Source of the DNA: Tetracentron sinense
Taxonomy: Eukaryota; Streptophyta; Magnoliopsida; Trochodendrales; Trochodendraceae
Direction: 5' to 3'
DNA: 64,000 nt
Assembly: GCA_015143295.1 (NCBI GenBank)
Contig: CM026562.1
Span: 16,954,041 to 17,018,040 of the forward strand
The number at the start of each line of letters is the position of its first letter. The first letter of the stretch is position 1. The notes under the pieces are model-generated. The model made no database searches and was not told the DNA's origin. It saw nothing but the letters and a program-made list of their open reading frames with translations. Shown one piece after another: positions 43,283 through 55,815 of this stretch. The position numbers were made by a program, and so were the translations under genes.

Positions 43283-45271
43283 TGTTGGACATGATGCCCA
43301 GAAAAGTCATTTAGATTGTTAGAACTTTATTAATTAGATTAATAAATGCTTCTTATTAATCTATTATGTATTCATTATGGGTAGTTGACCATGATCATGA
43401 GATGATCTATACGATATGAGATATTGATAAAGGACCATAGGATATATTATAGGAAAGTTATGTGATTAGATTATCATAGGTAGATATAACTTTCCGGTTC
43501 CTTATACCTTATATAGTCACAGCTGTGGGTGAAGCTGGGCACTTCACTTATGTGGCTGCCAGAATGCAAAGATGTTCTCAATAGTTGAGATGTAGTTCTA
43601 TCTCGAACTATTGTAGTGAAGACTACACATCAGCATATGGGTGCTTAAATTTACACTGACTAATTGCATTCAATGAGAGACCTCTTGCATAAACATACTC
43701 TCAGATAGTTGGTCTCTCATTCACATTGAACGGTTTCAATGATCCCTAGATCTGATGAGTTCATCTATAACTGGGCAGTGATCTGACTGTTTTGATTCCA
43801 CCAACGTATTTTCTAACTTAGGGAATACAATACAATGACAGTTGGATAGCCAGAAAGTTGTTCGAGTCATGATGAATTTCAAACAAGAAATCCATGCTCA
43901 TTAATTTGAGAGATTATCCAAGTTCCGGGTAAGACAGTTGATTAAGTTCAAATCCTGCGAAGGTGATTTTGAAAACAAAATAATTTTTGAAATATTCTTT
44001 TATTAAAAGGTATTATACTTATAAAATGATTTTTTCAAAAAAATTTTCATGAGAAATTGTTTCTCATGGCTTAATCATAAGTCTTGGAAACCCAGATGAT
44101 TTGCAATGGGCTATGGGTTAGATAGTATGTCAATCTCAAAGGCCCATCAGGGATAATGTATTTGGAAGGGTAAATCGAATTTAAAAGTTCATGTGGCGGG
44201 ATCCGTAATGGTTAATGTTCATACACTGGGATTCAATTGCAACATGGATATCTCACGTCACTTGCAATTCCGATGTAATTCCCATTTAGGGTCAATGGGA
44301 TAACATTAGATAAGCCAGGGTAAGAATGTCCCAGAGCAATCTGTGGAGGTGCTCACATAAAAAATACAAGCTCAATAATTGATTAAAAGTTAATCAATTA
44401 TTTTAAGTGATTAAAAGTTAATCATTTAATTAAATAGATTAATAGTTAATCTATTGTTTAAATTAATTGTTAATTTAAACTAATGGATTATTTTAGTAAT
44501 TATTTAATTAACATAATTAAGGGGAAATGGGTTTGACCCATATCCATAAACCCATTAAAATGGACCTTTAATATGGGCCAAAGCCCATGGGTTTAAACCC
44601 TAGGGTGGGGCGCCGACTTGAGGAATCCTAATTGGATTAGGATTTGTTTAATTGAATAATTATTGAAATATAATTCCTTTTATTATGGAATTAAAATCCA
44701 AGTGTTGGATTGCAATTAGGATTAAAATGTTATTGTAATTAGATTACAATAAGGAGTTTTAACTCCTCAAATCCCACACCTCATAGAAGCTCACGCCCCC
44801 CCTTGTGGATTCCTAGTTTGATTAGGTTTCCTACTTTGGTGTAGGATGTTGACTTATCCCTTTTAATTAAGGAATCCTCTTATAATAGGGACTCTTTAAT
44901 TAATAGAATTACTATAATTAAAGTAATTATAGATTAAGTAGGAGTTTATTTAATTAATAATAAGAGTTATAGTTAATTAATAAATCCTACTAGATAAGAT
45001 CAAGTTGGAGTAGGATTAGGATAAGATCCTAGTCTATAAATACCCTCATTCCCTAGACCATTAAGTAGAATTCTCCATAATTTTTTCTCTCCTCTCCTCT
45101 CCTCTCTCTCTCCAAACTGTGAGCCCTAGGGGAGACCCCTAGGGATTTTCGTGAGCTATATTGGTGGTCCTAGTTGGGTTTTCCAAATCTAGGGTTTTGG
45201 AACCTTAGTATTATTGGTGATAGAAGGTCTACACCATTAATCCATCTTCTTCCTCTTGCTTCTATAATTCC
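43283..45271 (+). repeat. C2 5' LTR, left part
   Basis: Starts TGTTGGACATGATGCCC and matches the C1 LTR to ATAATTCCAA at 45271. A TATAAATA box is near 45034. No genes are seen. Confidence 0.88.
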
Positions 45272-46135
45272 AATTGAGTTATTTACGCTGCTTCCACTTA
45301 ATCTTGGGGACATGTATGATGCTTCTAAGATCTACGTGATGCATGCAGGATGTGTGTGATGCTTATGATGTGTATGGAGTGCATACCATTCATGATACTT
45401 ATGCGATGCACGATTCTTATGCCATGCATGAAATGCATGCTATGTATGAATGCTCATGATATGCATCAAAGTGCATGATGCTCATGCTATGCATGATGCT
45501 CATGTTATGTATGATGCTTATGTGATGCATGATGCTTATGCCATGCATGAGTTATGTTCATTTGTGATGTAAGACACATTAAGTACAGTTTAACCAATCA
45601 ATTTACACTAGATACGCATAATAGTATATGTATCAAAACCTATGTCCATATTGTCGCATCGACTCTAAATACTCTAAACTTGTAAGACCTAAGATCATCC
45701 TATAGCCTCCCTTGGGAAACAATTCCCTATAGAAACCTAATGACACAATGTATGACAAGGACCTACCCCTCCCTTGTCAAACAACACCTAGGCTAGACTC
45801 TAGTCTAAGTATCACATCACTCATGGGTCTAACTGGAAAACACGTTGACATATCATAAGTGTTCATTAAGCATGTAACATACAGTATACACACAACACAT
45901 AGCATATAATACCACATAACAATACATCATATTATAGTATAAGTATATAGAATTTTTGCTTTTCTAGCGTAAATGTACACTAACTTCGGTTGAAATCAAC
46001 CTATTTTGGACAAGGACTAAGGGATTAGTCCACACTTGGAATACGACTCTCTTCTTAGACCTAATGTCTTGTATTAATCGTGGTATCGAACTCTAAACGA
46101 CCATAGAGACCTAATGTCTACTCTAATACCACATC
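45272..46135 (-). other. G7 extra leader fragment with degenerate primer site
   Basis: It matches the main G7 leader. The primer site reads TGGTATTAGAGT (46120-46131), two changes from the functional form. It contains a tandem array rich in ATGCAT and GATGCT(C/T)ATG at 45310-45560. Confidence 0.8.
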
Positions 46136-46399
46136 TGTCACGCCTCAAAATACCCCCTAGGAGTTAGGATACTTTGGCGACATGACTTAACCTTAATCAA
46201 TCCTGCAAAGAGTATACAAGGCATGCCAAATAGTGATCCGAAAAATTTTCTTTAACATAAATGTAATTCCAAGTGTCAACGTAAAACAATGACTGGATAA
46301 AATACAATAATCAAAAGGGTGCAAATGCTTGAGTTACCCACTCATGCTCACATGAAAAATCTCCAAAAGGAAATCCCAAAATACATTTCTCTCTCTCTC

Positions 46400-46528
46400 T
46401 CATCCCAACCTATGGCCACAGGCCAACCCTAACATCTGGCTAACCATCCGAATAACCTCCTGCTCTCCTTGAGTTGCCTCAATCCAAGGGACCAGAGTCC
46501 ATATGTTATATAGTGTACCTGCCGATAT
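46400..46528 (-). pseudogene. LTR small frame, G7 left copy (ATA instead of ATG)
   Basis: Open for 42 codons: ISAGTLYNIWTLVPWIEATQ onward to a TGA at 46400-46402. Its twin at 54901-55029 begins with ATG. The ATG in the GCTGAG stem is in frame. Confidence 0.42.
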
Positions 46529-46850
46529 AAAAGTATGGCTGAGCATGGATTACTCAGCGAAGTACAAGCTACTAACTGACAAGAGTAATAACATTAATAT
46601 GTAATACAAGATACAGATCATCCAAAAGATACATAATCAGAGTGCGGAAGTTAAAACGACATAACAACGTAAAGTAAATCATGAACATCATATTTTAACT
46701 TACGCAATGTAAATTCGTATTCAAAAGTAATGACTTATTCTTGAAAATACTTTTTGTGGTTTCCAAAACTTCCTTGTAGTATTTACAACTTATTCTTGTC
46801 TTATTCTTGTATCGTGGGAATCACACATGCCTTGTTTTGTTCCTATTTAG

Positions 46851-47330
46851 CTAGTACCCGAACTATGAAATGGACGGACATACTAGGTTCTTGTTATTCT
46901 TGCTTGTCTTGTTTCACTAGTACCCGAACTATAAAATGGACGGACGTACTAAGTTCTTCTCATGCTCAACTAATGCCCGGACTATAATGGAATGGAACAC
47001 ATTAGCCTCGTGTCTTAACTTGACTAGTGCCCGGACTATGGTGGAACGGAACACACTAGTTATTCTTGCTTTACTAATGCCCGGACTATAACGGAATGGA
47101 ACACATTAGTCTCCTTGCCTTGCCTTGACTAGTTCCCGAACTATGGTGGAACGGAACACACTAGTTACTCTTGCTTACTAATGCCCGGACTATGATTGTA
47201 CGGAACACATTAGTATCTAGCTGGACTAATGCCCGGACTATAATGGAACGGAACACATTAGCCTCCTTGCTTGACTTGACTAGTGCCCGGACTATGGTGG
47301 AACAGAACACACTAGTTATTCTTGCTTGCT
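46851..47330 (-). repeat. G7 left LTR hairpin-unit array
   Basis: Nine units with the same paired arms as in G6 (CTAGTA/TACTAG, CTAGTG/CACTAG, CTAATG/CATTAG); two units have one-base arm mismatches. Confidence 0.82.
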
Positions 47331-49352
47331 TGCCTTGCTTAACTTGTGAGCCAGGTATGACATATTGTAGGATATGCCCTACCCTTGACATTCATGCTTG
47401 TTTGACTTGTGAGCCAGGTATGATATATTCTAAGGATATGCCCTACCCTTGACATTTATGCTTGTTTATTCACATTTCTTATTCGTGTCGTTTTCTTATA
47501 TACATATACTTGAAAAGTCGATTCATGAATGCATATGTACTTGTGGGTGTAGTTTGTAAACATAATAATAATAGCATCGAAAAATTGAGGATAATAGATA
47601 GCATTTGAAGAATTATATGAACATGAGAGATTTAAGGAATTCATAAAGCATATCATCATTTTTACCATTCTTGGGGAAATATCCCTATCTCATATCTCAT
47701 AGATTAGGTTTTACATTTTACACAAGCATTTAATCAAATATCTTACATGCCACGTTTTCTTCATTTTCATTAATTTGTTTTTAGCCGTAGGTTTTTATCT
47801 CATTCATGCATTTTATCAAACACATTAAGCACAACTCCTTTCTAACCATTTAATTTCCTCTTTTTATGGTTGTAATTTCATCAACATTCAAGTCTGTTCG
47901 TTATGTATACAATACCCTTCCACCTTTTTCATCACATAACACCGATCAGATCCATATGGCATCCATCACCTTAACCACACATTCCCACATCCATCATTCC
48001 TTCTTTTTCTTGATTAAATTTAGGGATTTAATCAAACAAGTCAAGAAAAGAATGAACTAAAGAAATCTATAATTATGCTTTTAAAATAAACCTAGGTTAT
48101 TACTAAAGTAGTTAGTAGGGTGTACTAACCTTGAATAGGGGAAGAAACCCTTGAAAATGTCGAGGAAGAATGCTGCTGAGCTTGGAGAATGTGCTCCTCA
48201 CGTGCTTGAGCCGTGGATTCAGAAATCCAAGCTTTTGGGATGCTCTAGGGTTTCTAAACCCTTGATCTTTCTCCACTTGATGCCCTAGGAGAAAACCCCT
48301 TTTCTCCCCTCTTACTCTCTCTCAAAATATTGCTAAGGGTGTTTGTGAACACCCTTGGCTCGAGCCAACCCTTAAAAATAAGGGTGGAGTGGCCAAAAGA
48401 CCAAAAAATCCCTAATAAAATTTCTGCAAAACGCGTAGGACCGATAGATGACCGATCTACCGGTAGTGGACCAATCGATCGGTGCTTATGACCGATCTAC
48501 CAGTAGTGGACTGATCGATCGGTGCATATGACCGATCTACCGGTAGTGGACCGAGCGATCGGTAGTGGCCGGTGCTCTGCAAAAATGTGCTTCGGTATTT
48601 CGGCCATAACTTTTGACTCGCCTGTCCGATTTTGACGATTCAATTGCGTTGGATTCTTCTTTCAAAGAGGAACAACTTTTATGTTTTGGAAAAATTATAA
48701 TTCTTCTTTATTGGTGGACCAAAATGCGCCTAAAGCGGACTGGTCTGCAATGGGTTGCGACAGCCTAGATTTTCAACAGTCTCGACTTTGGAAATTGGAC
48801 TTTTGACTCAACCCAGACTCAAAATCAGGGAAAGTGATCAGCATGAACCTTAAAGAGGGTTCTAGTGCCTTTCCAAAAATTCAATAATCACTCGATTCTG
48901 AGCAACGATGAGTAAACTAGAGCCCTTTAAAGTTGAGATAAATGCCGAGACATACCTTTTCAACACCTAGAATACCTCGAGTGTTTTCACACTCTTTTCC
49001 CTTGTGTCCAATACCCTAATCACACCTCATAAATCCTTCTCCATAGGTTTTTAACCCACCTCAATGATAATTAAATTCACACCGACATGCATGAGAGGCT
49101 CCGGCCTCTTTATGCCTCATGCACTAGCACTATTCACCAACAACCCATTTAAACAGTTAGAATATTTTATACCCTTGATTTTACCCACTTAGAGATCTTT
49201 ACACTCTTTTTAAGACTCAAACCATGTACCTAAAACCCTCACTTGACTAATCATAATATCAAGAACACAATTGGAGGCCTTAGGCCTTTACACACACACC
49301 ATGTAAGGGCACTATTCACATGAACAGTGAACTCAATTTCTGGGGCTCTACA

Positions 49353-49679
49353 TCCTCCCCTCCTTATAGGAATTTTGTCCTCGAAATTTGGATGAAACAA
49401 AATCAAGTGGAAACAACTTTCCCGCCCTTGACCTTCAACTCAGTCACCTTGTTACACTAAAATACATACTAATTCATCAACAATCAACACATGACTAGGC
49501 ACTTCCTTGTTGGTAAGGTACTTAGGTTTTTCATATCACTAAACACCCATGAAACATAAGAAAACTTACATAGCATAATATAATAAGTTTATACATGAAG
49601 GCAACATACTGAACACAACATTTCCTCATCCTTTTTCCAACATCCGAGCACTTAACATCTAGCCTCAGCATGGCAACTT
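49353..49679 (-). other. G7 polypurine tract and pol-less spacer
   Basis: The minus strand reads ATAAGGAGGGGAGGA directly before the LTR. The roughly 300 bases before it match G5 and contain no pol sequence. Confidence 0.75.
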
Positions 49680-50773
49680 CTGCTCTAATTCACCTAGAGA
49701 GGCAACTATGAGAGCTACTTTGGCTTGCTTCCTAGAGGTTGAGCCGGAAGCGGACGATGAGGACAACCTTTGAGCAAGTGGCCTTGATCACCACAATGGA
49801 AACATCCACCCTTGAGCTTTCAACAATTTCCGGCATGCTTTCTTCCACAATGTGCACAGGCCCCAAACGTGGGTGAAGAAGATTGCACTTGTCGAGTGAT
49901 TTGCGTAGTTGTAGGGCGAGGAGCCTGGGGTGTAATAGAAGGGCTCTACACCTGTGTATGTCTTGAGGACTGGTATGGGGTCATTCTAGCCCTCCTCTCC
50001 GACTGTGTTGAGCCACTGGATTGGCCTCTCCACAATTCTCTCTTGTAGAGTTCCTCAGCATTCGTTTCCACTAACTGGGCCTTATCCACAACTTCGGCGT
50101 AGGTCTCGTGCCTGAACATGGAGACCCGGTCTTTAATGTAGGCCTGCAATCCCCTCTCAAATTTCCTGGCCTTCATTGCCTCTGTGGCTATCAGATATAG
50201 GATGAACCTTGACAATTCAGAGAACTTGGCTTCGTATTTTGCCACTGTCATGTTCCCCTGCTCCAAGGTAATGAACTCTAATTCTTTCTTTTCTCTAACT
50301 CCTATTGGGAAGTATTTCCTGTCGAAAACATCTACGAACTCTTCCCAAGTCCATTCTTGACCCACTCAATTCAAGTCCCTCATTCTAATGGCGGATCTCC
50401 ACCAGTGATTAGCCTCACCCTCCATCATAAAGGCGGCCCAGGTGACTTTCTCTACCTCAGTAGGCAGTAATACTGAATACAGCTTCTCCAGCTGCCTGAT
50501 CCATGCTTCATCAACCAATGGATCAATGCCACTATAAAATGTCGGTGGCCTCATCCTCTGAAATGCCTCTATCCCCGTGGCATGATGTGTAGGAGTAGGT
50601 ACAAGTGCCACAGTAGGAGTTTGGGTAGAGGGCTGCCTAGCTGCAAGCACTGCTAGTGTCTCTGCTATGGATCCCAAGACTTGGGTGAGATCAGGCTGCT
50701 CATCCCCCGATGGAGGAGGAGATGCTCCACCTCTCCTAGTGTGGTTTCCACGACCCCGATTTCCACGTCTCAT
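49680..50773 (-). pseudogene. gag: G7 gag
   Basis: ATG at 50773 (MRRGNRGRGNHTRRGGASPP). The gag domain has EANHWWRSAIRMR, WTWEEFVDVFDRKYFPIG and KYEAKFSELSRF. The cysteine-rich FGACAHCGRKHAGNC and the knuckle GCFHCGDQGHLLKGC lie at about 49740-49870. In-frame stops are TGA near 50366 and others near 49946 and 49810. The frame ends soon after the knuckle, and the polypurine tract follows without protease or RT. Confidence 0.85.
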
Positions 50774-51842
50774 GATCGAATCCTGAGAACAATAGCAAAG
50801 CATGAGCCTAGTTTGGAACCCAACTTATCTCGTCCCTAATTTCAACGATCATTTCATGTTTATGCATACATAACATACATAAGAATACATCAAGGCATAC
50901 AATAAGAAAATATTAACATACAAGAAATGTTTCTTAGAGTAGAACACCAAGCTCGGTTGGAATTTCAATTGGTTTGGAATAAAACTAATTTGCTAGTCTA
51001 CTTAAGAACAATAACATGGCCTGAGCACAACTTGAACTCAAGCTCCTAACAATTTAGTTCTTCTGCTCATTTTTCAAGTATTAAATTAATGAGTAGTTTA
51101 TCCAATTGTGTTATTTACGCCGCTTCCTCTTAATCTTGGGGACATGTATGATGCTTCTAAGATCTACGTAATGCATGCAGGATGTGTGTGATGCTTATGA
51201 TGTGTATGGAGTGCATACCATGCATGATGCTTATGCGATGCACGATGCTTATGCCATGCATGAAATGCATGCTATGTATGAATGCTCATGATATGCATGA
51301 AAGTGCATGATGCTCATACTATGCATGATGCTCATGTTATGTATGATGCTTATGCGATGCATGATGCTTATGCCATGCATGAGTTATGTTTATTTGTGGT
51401 GTAAGACACATTAAGTACAGTTTAACCAATCAATTTACACTGGATAGGCATAATAGTATATGTATCAAAACCTATGTCCCTATTGTCGCAACGACTCTAA
51501 ATACTCTAAACTTGTAAGACCTAACATCATCCTATAGCCTCTCTTGGGAAACAATTCCCTATAGAAACCTAATGACACAATGTAACGACCCAAGATACCC
51601 CCTAGGAGTTAGGGATACTTTAGGCACATGACCGCCGTGTCACATCATCCGGTCATGGCACATAAGGCAAACATATCAACCTACAAGAGCATACAAGGCA
51701 TACTAAAAGTGGAACTGAAAATTTCTTTATACATAAACCTACAATTTGTATTCTAAGTCTAAACCAACACTTTATACAAAATGTAAATTCTAAAGTGGAC
51801 ATTCCCCACTTTCAAAATACACAACCCTCTTCCTCACATCCC

Positions 51843-51977
51843 TCAATAATAGTCTAGATAGGGCCTCCTATCTAGAGCTCCATCATCCTGGTGATGATCC
51901 ATGGTAGGCTCTGACTCGTAGTACTCCTTCTCTATCTAGGGCTCAGGAGCGTGTGCATCCACAGTACCTACTGAAGT
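51843..51977 (-). pseudogene. LTR small frame, S2 copy (start lost, one stop)
   Basis: It starts at ACT in place of ATG, then TSVGTVDAHAPEP, TAG where W is expected, IEKEYYESEP and an end of PYLDYY before TGA. The PYLDY ending matches the G1 copy. Confidence 0.4.
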
Positions 51978-52254
51978 CAACAATTCGGCTGAGTGTGGAA
52001 TACTCAGTGTATACAGACTACTAAATAGCATTACCATAATTATCAACGATAGCCTAGGCATTTATCAGAGTAAAACAGACAAAAGTGAAGCGTACCAAGC
52101 ATATGACTTAGAGCAGTTCATAAAACATATATCATGTGAGCATTTCTTTACAAGGTACATATCATTGATCATTTCACTAACCATGTTCTTCAAACCATAA
52201 CAATTCCAATACTTAGAGTGATCCATAAGACTAATAACAAATCGACACTTTACA

Positions 52255-52480
52255 AGCTAGGAGATAGACTCCCTTGAGTTCAAAATGAAAACAATACTTT
52301 ACAAGCAAGGTGGTCCCTTAAGAACACCCTTGAGTTCAAAACAAAGCGATACTTTACAAGCAAGGAGGTAAGCTCCCTTGAATCAAAATCAAGCAATACT
52401 TTACAAGCCAGGAGGTAAACTCCCTTGAGTACGAAAATCAAAGCGATACTTTACAAGCCAGGCTTAAGCCCTTGAATCCC
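52255..52480 (-). repeat. S2 LTR hairpin units
   Basis: About five units of roughly 45 bases containing CAAGCAAGGAGGTAAGCTCC and CTTG, so GGAG/CTCC and CAAG/CTTG arms can pair. Confidence 0.6.
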
Positions 52481-54620
52481 GAAAATCATTCTTTGAGCGA
52501 ATCCACTTTTGAGAAAAACCTCTTTCAGCAAAACCATACTTGGAAACCTTAACTTAGAACAAAAACCCTTTTGAGCCACAATCTTAACTTATGAACTTGA
52601 TAGAATACTTTTCTTGTGAGAAATCATCTAATCATGCAATATTTGTGAACATAGAGTGCATATAGTACGTGTGAGCATCATGTGGATTTAGGAACCTTGT
52701 AGACATAACATCACATTCATAGAACTCAATACTAGTGATAACTTACATCTTATAGCAACTTAGGAGTATATTTAAACATATGATCCCTTAGAGGCATTTA
52801 ACCAAACACATAGAATGCATAATAATACTAGTTTACATCCAAGTATAAACTCAACATCCAATCAACCCAAGAACATACTTCAATCATGGTTTTCTTAAGA
52901 GGAATAATACTTGGTAAGTAGTAGAGTGTATCTACAATTTGTCTTATCAAAATCATGCTTTGAATCTTGCTTATAGTATGGGAATTACAAATATGGCCAA
53001 AACATCCTAACTTTCATCAAAACCCTTTGTTTAAACCATAGAAAACAACGTACACATCAATGAAATATAGCAAGGCAAGTTAGAAGAGTGTTCTACAATT
53101 TGTCCTATCAAACTCATGCTTTGAATCTTGCTTATAGTATAGGAATTACAAATATGGCCAAAACATCCTAACTTTCATCAAAACCCTTTGTTTAAACCAT
53201 AGGAAACAACATACACATCAATGAAATATAGCAAGGCAAGTTAGTAGAGTGTTCTACCTTGGTGAAATCAATGAATTTGATTCCAAAGGCTTTGAACAAG
53301 TGAGAACCTTGAGTTCTTAGTTGAAAAATACCAAAGAAGGGAAGATTTGATCTTCTTCTTCAAGCTTGAGCAAACCCCAACTTTCCCCCTTCTTCTCCTC
53401 TCAAATGTCTCTAAAAATTATGCTCTAAGGGTTTCTAAAACCCTAAGGCAAGAGTTGGGCCTTTTATAGGCAAAGAGGTGGTGGTTAAAGACTAAAAAAC
53501 CCTTAATGAAGAAAATCAGCGTAGGACCAATAGATGACCGATCTACTGGTAGTGGACCGATTGATCGGTGGTTTTGACCGATCTACCGGTAGTGGACCGA
53601 GCTCTCGGTATTGACTGGTGCTGCAGAACGTACTTCAGTATTTTGGCCATAACTTTTGATTCAGTGCTCCGATTTTGATGATTCAACTTACGTTGGATTT
53701 TTATTTTAAAGGGAAACAACTTTTATGTTTTGCACAAATCCCAATTCTAAGATTTGAGTGGTCCAAATGGGACCACAAGTGGACTAGTCCAACATGACTG
53801 TTGAACTGACAGCAGACCACCATTCGGAAATCCCACATTTGACTTAACTTCTAATCATAATCTGGCAAAGTGATAAACATGAAGTTTAAAGAGGGCTTGA
53901 ATACATTTCCAATGGTTCAATAGTCACTTTATTTCGATAAGATACGACGAAACTATAGATCCCACAAGTTGAGGGAATGGTAAGAAATCCACCCTCTTTG
54001 ACACTTAGAGTATTTTATACTCTTGTTTTAGTTCACAAACCCACATACATCATACCTTATGTTGCATCTACCAAACTAACACCATAACACTCATTTTAAC
54101 ATGTGACACCTCATTTCCATTCAAACAAAAACTAAGGTCACATGGAAAACTTGGCCTTTACATACACCGTTCATAGACACTATTCACACACTATTCACAG
54201 CACTATTCACTCTACAGTGATCCCAAGTTTCGGGGTTCTACACACAATGTATGACAAGGACCTACCCCTCCCTTGTCAAACAACACCTAGGCTAGACTCT
54301 AGTCTAAGTATCACATCACTCATGGGTCTAACTGGAAAACACGTTCATATATCATAAGTGTTCATTAAGCATGTAACATACAGTATACACACAACACATA
54401 GCATATAATATCACATAACAATACATCATATTATAGTATAAGTATATAGAATTTTTGCTTTTCTAGCGTAAATGTACACTAACTTCGGTTGAAATCAACC
54501 TATTTTGGACAAGGACTAAGGGATTAGTCCACACTTGGAATACGACTCTTTTCTTAGACCTAATGCCTTGTATTAATCGTGGTATCGAACTCTAAACTAC
54601 CCTAGAGACCTAATGTCTAA

Positions 54621-54632
54621 GCTCTGATACCA
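54621..54632 (-). other. G7 primer-binding site (initiator tRNA-Met)
   Basis: TGGTATCAGAGC on the minus strand, four bases from the LTR. Confidence 0.9.
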
Positions 54633-54900
54633 CTTCTGTCACGCCTCAAAATACCCCCTAGGAGTTAGGATACTTTGGCGACATGACTTAACCTTAATCA
54701 ATCCTGCAAAGAGTATACAAGGCATGTCAAATAGTGATTCAAAAAATTTTCTTTAACATAAATGTAATTCCAAGTGTCAACGTAAAACAATGACTGGATA
54801 AAATACAATAATCACAAGGGTGCAAATGCTTGAGTTACCACCTCAAGCTCACATTAAAAATCCCCAAAAGAAAATCCCGAAATACATTTCTCTCTCTTTC

Positions 54901-55029
54901 TCATCCCAACCTATGGCCACAGGCCAACCCTAACATCTGGCTAACCATCCGAATAACCTCCTGCTCTCCCTGAGCTGCCTCAATCCAAGGGACTAGAGTC
55001 CATATGTTGTATAGTGTACCTGCCAACAT
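54901..55029 (-). CDS. LTR small frame, G7 right copy (intact, 42 aa)
   Basis: ATG at 55029, TGA at 54901-54903. It reads MLAGTLYNIWTLVPWIEAAQ and on to a glycine-leucine-rich end. The ATG inside the GCTGAG stem is also in frame (MLSCTF), which would add six residues. It keeps the PWIE core but has a different tail from G2 and S1. Confidence 0.48.
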   Translation of the reverse strand: MLAGTLYNIWTLVPWIEAAQGEQEVIRMVSQMLGLACGHRLG

Positions 55030-55344
55030 AAAAGTACAGCTGAGCATGGAATACTCAGCGAGTACAAGCTACTAACTAATAAGAGTAATAACATTAATAT
55101 GTAATACAAGATACAGTTCATGCAAAAGATACATAATCAGAGTGCGGAAGCTAAAACGACATAACAATGTAAAGTAAATCATGAACATCATATTTTAACT
55201 TACGCATTGTAAATTCGTATTCAAAAGTAATGACTTATTCTTGAAAATACTTTTTGTTCCAAAACTTGCTCGCCATATTTCTAACTTATGCTTGTCTTAT
55301 TCTTGTATCGTGGGAATCACCAATGCCTTGTTTTGTTCCTGTTT

Positions 55345-55815
55345 AGCTAGTACCCGAACTATGAAATGGACGGACATACTAGGTTCTTGTTATTCTTGCT
55401 TGTCTTGTTTAACTAGTCCCCGAACTATGAAATGGACGGACGTACTAGGTTCTTGTCATGCTCGACTAATGCCCGGACTATAATGGAACGGAACACATTA
55501 GCCTCGTGTCTTGACTTGACTAGTGCCCGGACTATGGTGGAACGGAACACACTAATTATTCTTGCTTGACTAATGCCCTGACTATAACAGAACGGAACAC
55601 ATTAGTCTCCTTGCCTTGCCTTGATTAGTGCCCGGACTATGGTGGAATGGAACACACTAGTTACCCTTGTTTACTAATGCCCGGACTATGATTGAACGGA
55701 ACACATTAGTATCTTGCTGGACTAATGCCCGGACTATAATGGAATGGAACACATTAGCCTCCTTGCTTGACTTGACTAGTGCCCGGACTATGGTGGAACG
55801 GAACACACTAGTTAT
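55345..55815 (-). repeat. G7 right LTR hairpin-unit array
   Basis: The same nine-unit series as in the left LTR, with small differences, including CTAGTC/TACTAG and CTAGTG/CACTAA mismatches. Confidence 0.82.

Larger units (their letters stand above)
46136..49352 (-). repeat. G7 3' LTR (3217 bp)
   Basis: On the minus strand it starts TGTAGAGCCCCAG at 49352 and ends TGAGGCGTGACA at 46136. It has the conserved block (48601-48656), the CCGATCGATCGG/CTACCGGTAG cluster (48435-48575), a hairpin array (46851-47330), two GAGCCAGGTATGA-type units (47340-47455) and the GCTGAG stem near 46537. Confidence 0.9.
51581..54242 (-). mobile_element. S2: solo LTR of a Tekay-like element (2662 bp)
   Basis: On the minus strand it starts TGTAGAACCCCG at 54242 and ends GGGTCGTTACA at 51581. 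CACAA flanks both sides (51576-51580, 54243-54247), and the undisturbed target can be seen in the other G7 leader copy near 45765. It has a TATAAAAG box near 53466, the conserved block (53641-53700), palindromes (53520-53615) and hairpin units (52255-52480). A roughly 125-bp direct repeat pair lies at about 52920-53250. Confidence 0.93.
50774..54636 (-). other. G7 leader, interrupted by S2
   Basis: Untranslated leader between LTR and gag. A tandem array rich in ATGCAT and GATGCT(C/T)ATG lies at 51145-51385. S2 occupies 51581-54242. I see no protein. Confidence 0.75.
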
